Under the pieces are notes generated by a model. It searched no databases. It saw only the letters and a program-made list of their open reading frames with translations, and was not told the origin of the DNA. From positions 7,501 to 71,500 of the forward strand of contig QPMI01000695.1 in NCBI GenBank assembly GCA_004431415.1: 64,000 bases of DNA, written 5' to 3'. Each line of letters begins with the position of its first letter. Within the stretch, counting starts at the first letter, position 1. Made by a program: the position numbers and the translations under genes. This document shows positions 62,185-64,000 of this stretch, piece after piece. Origin of the DNA: Cyanophora paradoxa. Lineage: Eukaryota > Glaucocystophyceae > Cyanophorales > Cyanophoraceae.

Positions 62185-62545
62185 CAGGGCAGCGCAGCCT
62201 CGGATCTGTCTTAAACCGACTTCATAATCAAATCTAGCGCCCTTGAGAACCCCCAACAGCATGCTCGTGGGCGTATGCAATATATGGGCGCCGAGTTTCA
62301 ATTTGGCTCGCAGTGAGGATCTGAGCACCCATGCATGCATTGCAATTGTTCATGATGATCATGATCACTGATCATGAGGCTTTGCGAAGATCCGGACCTT
62401 TTGACTGACTGGAGAGGTGTACCTAGGCTATATCAAAGGCGCTAGATTTGATTTTGATGGTGGCAAGCGCTGAAAAGGTGCTTGTACCTCGCCAAGCAAT
62501 AGTGGGCCCCAATTGCCAACACTTCATTTGTGCCAAGTTGCAGGG
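62185..62545 (-). repeat. Satellite unit, inverted single copy
   Basis: On the minus strand this is one unit of the ~350-bp satellite at 35040-37062 (AAGTGTTGGCAATTGGGGCC, GCATGCATGGGTGCTCAGAT, CAGATCCGAGGCTGCGC). Relative to the arm next to it, it is turned the other way from the array in the 8.5-kb element. The CTGCCCTGCAA part is present at both its ends, so it spans slightly more than one unit. Confidence 0.9.
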
Positions 62546-63020
62546 CAGCCAGTGCGCGTCTTGGCATGGCCCATCCACACGCGTACGCCGAGCGCGGCGT
62601 CCGGCGCCGCGGCCAGCGAGGAGCCGCGGGCCCGGAATCTCCCCTGCACAGGGAAACATAACCGGTAACTAGCTAGCTAGTAGCTAGTTACGTATCGAGT
62701 ACTTTTTCTCCGCTACTCGGTACAGACTCGTTAGCTAGCGAGTCGATAACGAGTAGTTACCTAGTGCGTAGCGAGAGCGTATGTAGTGCGCATAGCTAGC
62801 ACGTTATCTAGCGCGTGCACCTAGCCAACCAGCTTCCTGCCACCCGCCATGCCGCCAGCAGCTTCACCTCGAACATGCTTCATTCACACAATCTGCTACC
62901 ACTATACTATGCTATGCGAAGCTAAGCGAGCTAAACTAGCTAACTACGCTATGGTGCCTAAGGCTGCACTAAGACTAGACCGAAGGCTGCACTAAGACTA
63001 ACCCTAGACTGCACTAAGAC
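62546..63020. other. CTAG-rich stretch with a short tandem repeat
   Basis: 62665-62830 is dense in CTAGCTAG and GAGTA-type words. At 62955-63022 GCTGCACTAAGACTA-like units occur three times (GGCTGCACTAAGACTAG, GGCTGCACTAAGACTAA, GACTGCACTAAGACTAT). No gene seen. Confidence 0.6.
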
Positions 63021-63865
63021 TATGCCTGCGTCACCCGGCTCCGCCGCCCGCCGGCTCCACTAGGACTTGCGCTACGCCACGGCTCCGCCGCCCGGCCGCT
63101 ATGCCGGCGCCACGAACTCGCCGCCGCCGCCACTTTCCACCCCAAGCGAGCTGCAAGGGATGTGAACATCATGCCAATCTCATCGTGGCAGTCGCCCGGG
63201 GCGACCTGGAGATCTAGAGCGGAAGCGGAAGCGCTAAGCGGACCAGGAGAGCGGTAGCTAGATCTAGAGATGGCGAAGACATGCAGAGCGGTAGCTGCGG
63301 GCAAGCCGCACCTACTTGAATGGCGACGCCTGCGAGGACGCCTGCGACAATGTATAAGCGACATGGTGCCATACAACAGCCGTGGATCCTGCCAGAGCAC
63401 GCGATGCGCGACGGTATGCAGATCGGACCTTTCGGGGCTTCGGACTTCGCTTCTGGGCGCTCGGGACCGCCGATGACTGCTCATCTGGGAACTCTACTCA
63501 GTTTAATGAAGTCTGGGTCCCGATGGGCGACGGGGGCGGGCTGCGCTGGAGCTGTCCGTTACCACGAGCTTACCAGCGTCCCAGAGTCACTAGCCGTTCC
63601 CTGCGCGTCAGAAAGGCAGAGCAGCGCTCGGAGAAGCTGCTCGGGCGCCGCTCGGGCGCTGCTCGGGTTTCGAGCTGTAGCACCGTTTGGAAGTTTTGTA
63701 CCCGCCAATCAAAGAGGACTGCAGCCAGGCCGCGCCCGCCACGATGACGCAGCCGACCGAGAAGCGCAAAGCGAGAAAGAAGAATGCCGCGAGGCAAGCG
63801 CAATTCACTAGCCGGACACCGATGCTCACAAATTAGTCGGACACCGATGCTCGCTAGTCGGAATC
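63021..63865. other. Unassigned sequence
   Basis: Several short frames on both strands lack known motifs. Two copies of AGTCGGACACCGATGCTC-type sequence lie near 63811-63855 (CTAGCCGGACACCGATGCTC, TAGTCGGACACCGATGCTC). Confidence 0.3.
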
Positions 63866-64000
63866 CGGAACGGCGCGGTCGCGGCATCGTGCCGCTCGAC
63901 AAATTCCTCGCCGGCGTCGACTTCCCCGCCTTCTTCCACGACACCCGCGAAAGTGCCGCCTCCGCTGGGAGCTCCCCGCCGGCGACCCGGCCGCCGAGCG
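63866..64000 (+). CDS. Possible partial exon at the window edge
   Basis: One frame reads RGIVPLDKFLAGVDFPAFF then HDTRESAASAGSSPPATRPP, less repetitive than its surroundings and using the GC-ending codons seen in real exons here. It is cut by the window end. No start codon or family is recognised. Confidence 0.25.

Noticed and set aside
61057-62340. Gly/Arg-rich ORFs on both strands
   Set aside because: Same minisatellite as in the foldback arms; mirror-image open frames show a composition effect.
62998-63012. CTAACCCTAGA as telomere repeat
   Set aside because: Only a single partial match inside a ~30-bp tandem repeat.

Overview
This window looks like nuclear DNA of a GC-rich eukaryotic alga. 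A haptophyte such as a coccolithophore is my best guess, but the assignment is an inference. The signs are spliceosomal introns of about 36 to 110 nt, including GC-AG introns, and eukaryotic gene families: a FUT8-like glycosyltransferase, an RWP-RK factor and a REV3-type DNA polymerase. Retroelements and DNA transposons are dense. No bacterial-style operons, rRNA or tRNA genes were seen.

Layout. 1-3.2 kb: a decayed non-LTR retrotransposon (endonuclease plus reverse transcriptase), followed by two copies of a ~95-bp repeat. 5.1-7.6 kb (-): a multi-exon FUT8-like glycosyltransferase with a duplicated last exon. 8.1-9.4 kb (+): a small proline/glycine-rich gene and an RWP-RK gene. 9.7-11.0 kb (-): an unknown gene. 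13.6-15.8 kb (+): exons of a REV3-like DNA polymerase zeta subunit in which polymerase motif C is present but motifs A and B were not found. 18.7-18.9 kb: a GAGTCA array with a transposon-like end.

19.1-55.8 kb is a nest of three elements. The outer one is a giant Ty3/gypsy-type retroelement of ~22.6 kb without its insertions. It has a 3,075-codon Gag-like ORF and a PR/RT/RNase H/integrase set spread over frames, and it is flanked by perfect 267-bp direct repeats that do not look like LTRs. Between its Gag-like and Pol ORFs sits a 14.1-kb DNA transposon (10-bp putative target duplication) with a five-exon transposase-like gene and a convergent second gene. The last exon of the transposase gene is split by an 8.5-kb foldback element (37-bp perfect terminal inverted repeats, 7-bp target duplication), whose long inverted arms surround six copies of a ~350-bp satellite.

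56-64 kb: a poorly defined GC-rich region, a small unknown gene (57.7-58.35 kb), another copy of the foldback arm plus satellite (59.2-62.5 kb), CTAG-rich sequence, and a possible partial gene at the right edge.

The most unusual signals are four exact copies of LRLRGG, the ubiquitin C-terminal hexapeptide, in the Gag-like polyprotein; the 267-bp flanking duplication; two in-frame TAG codons in the pol frame; and the three-level nest, whose two inner junctions can be read to the base.
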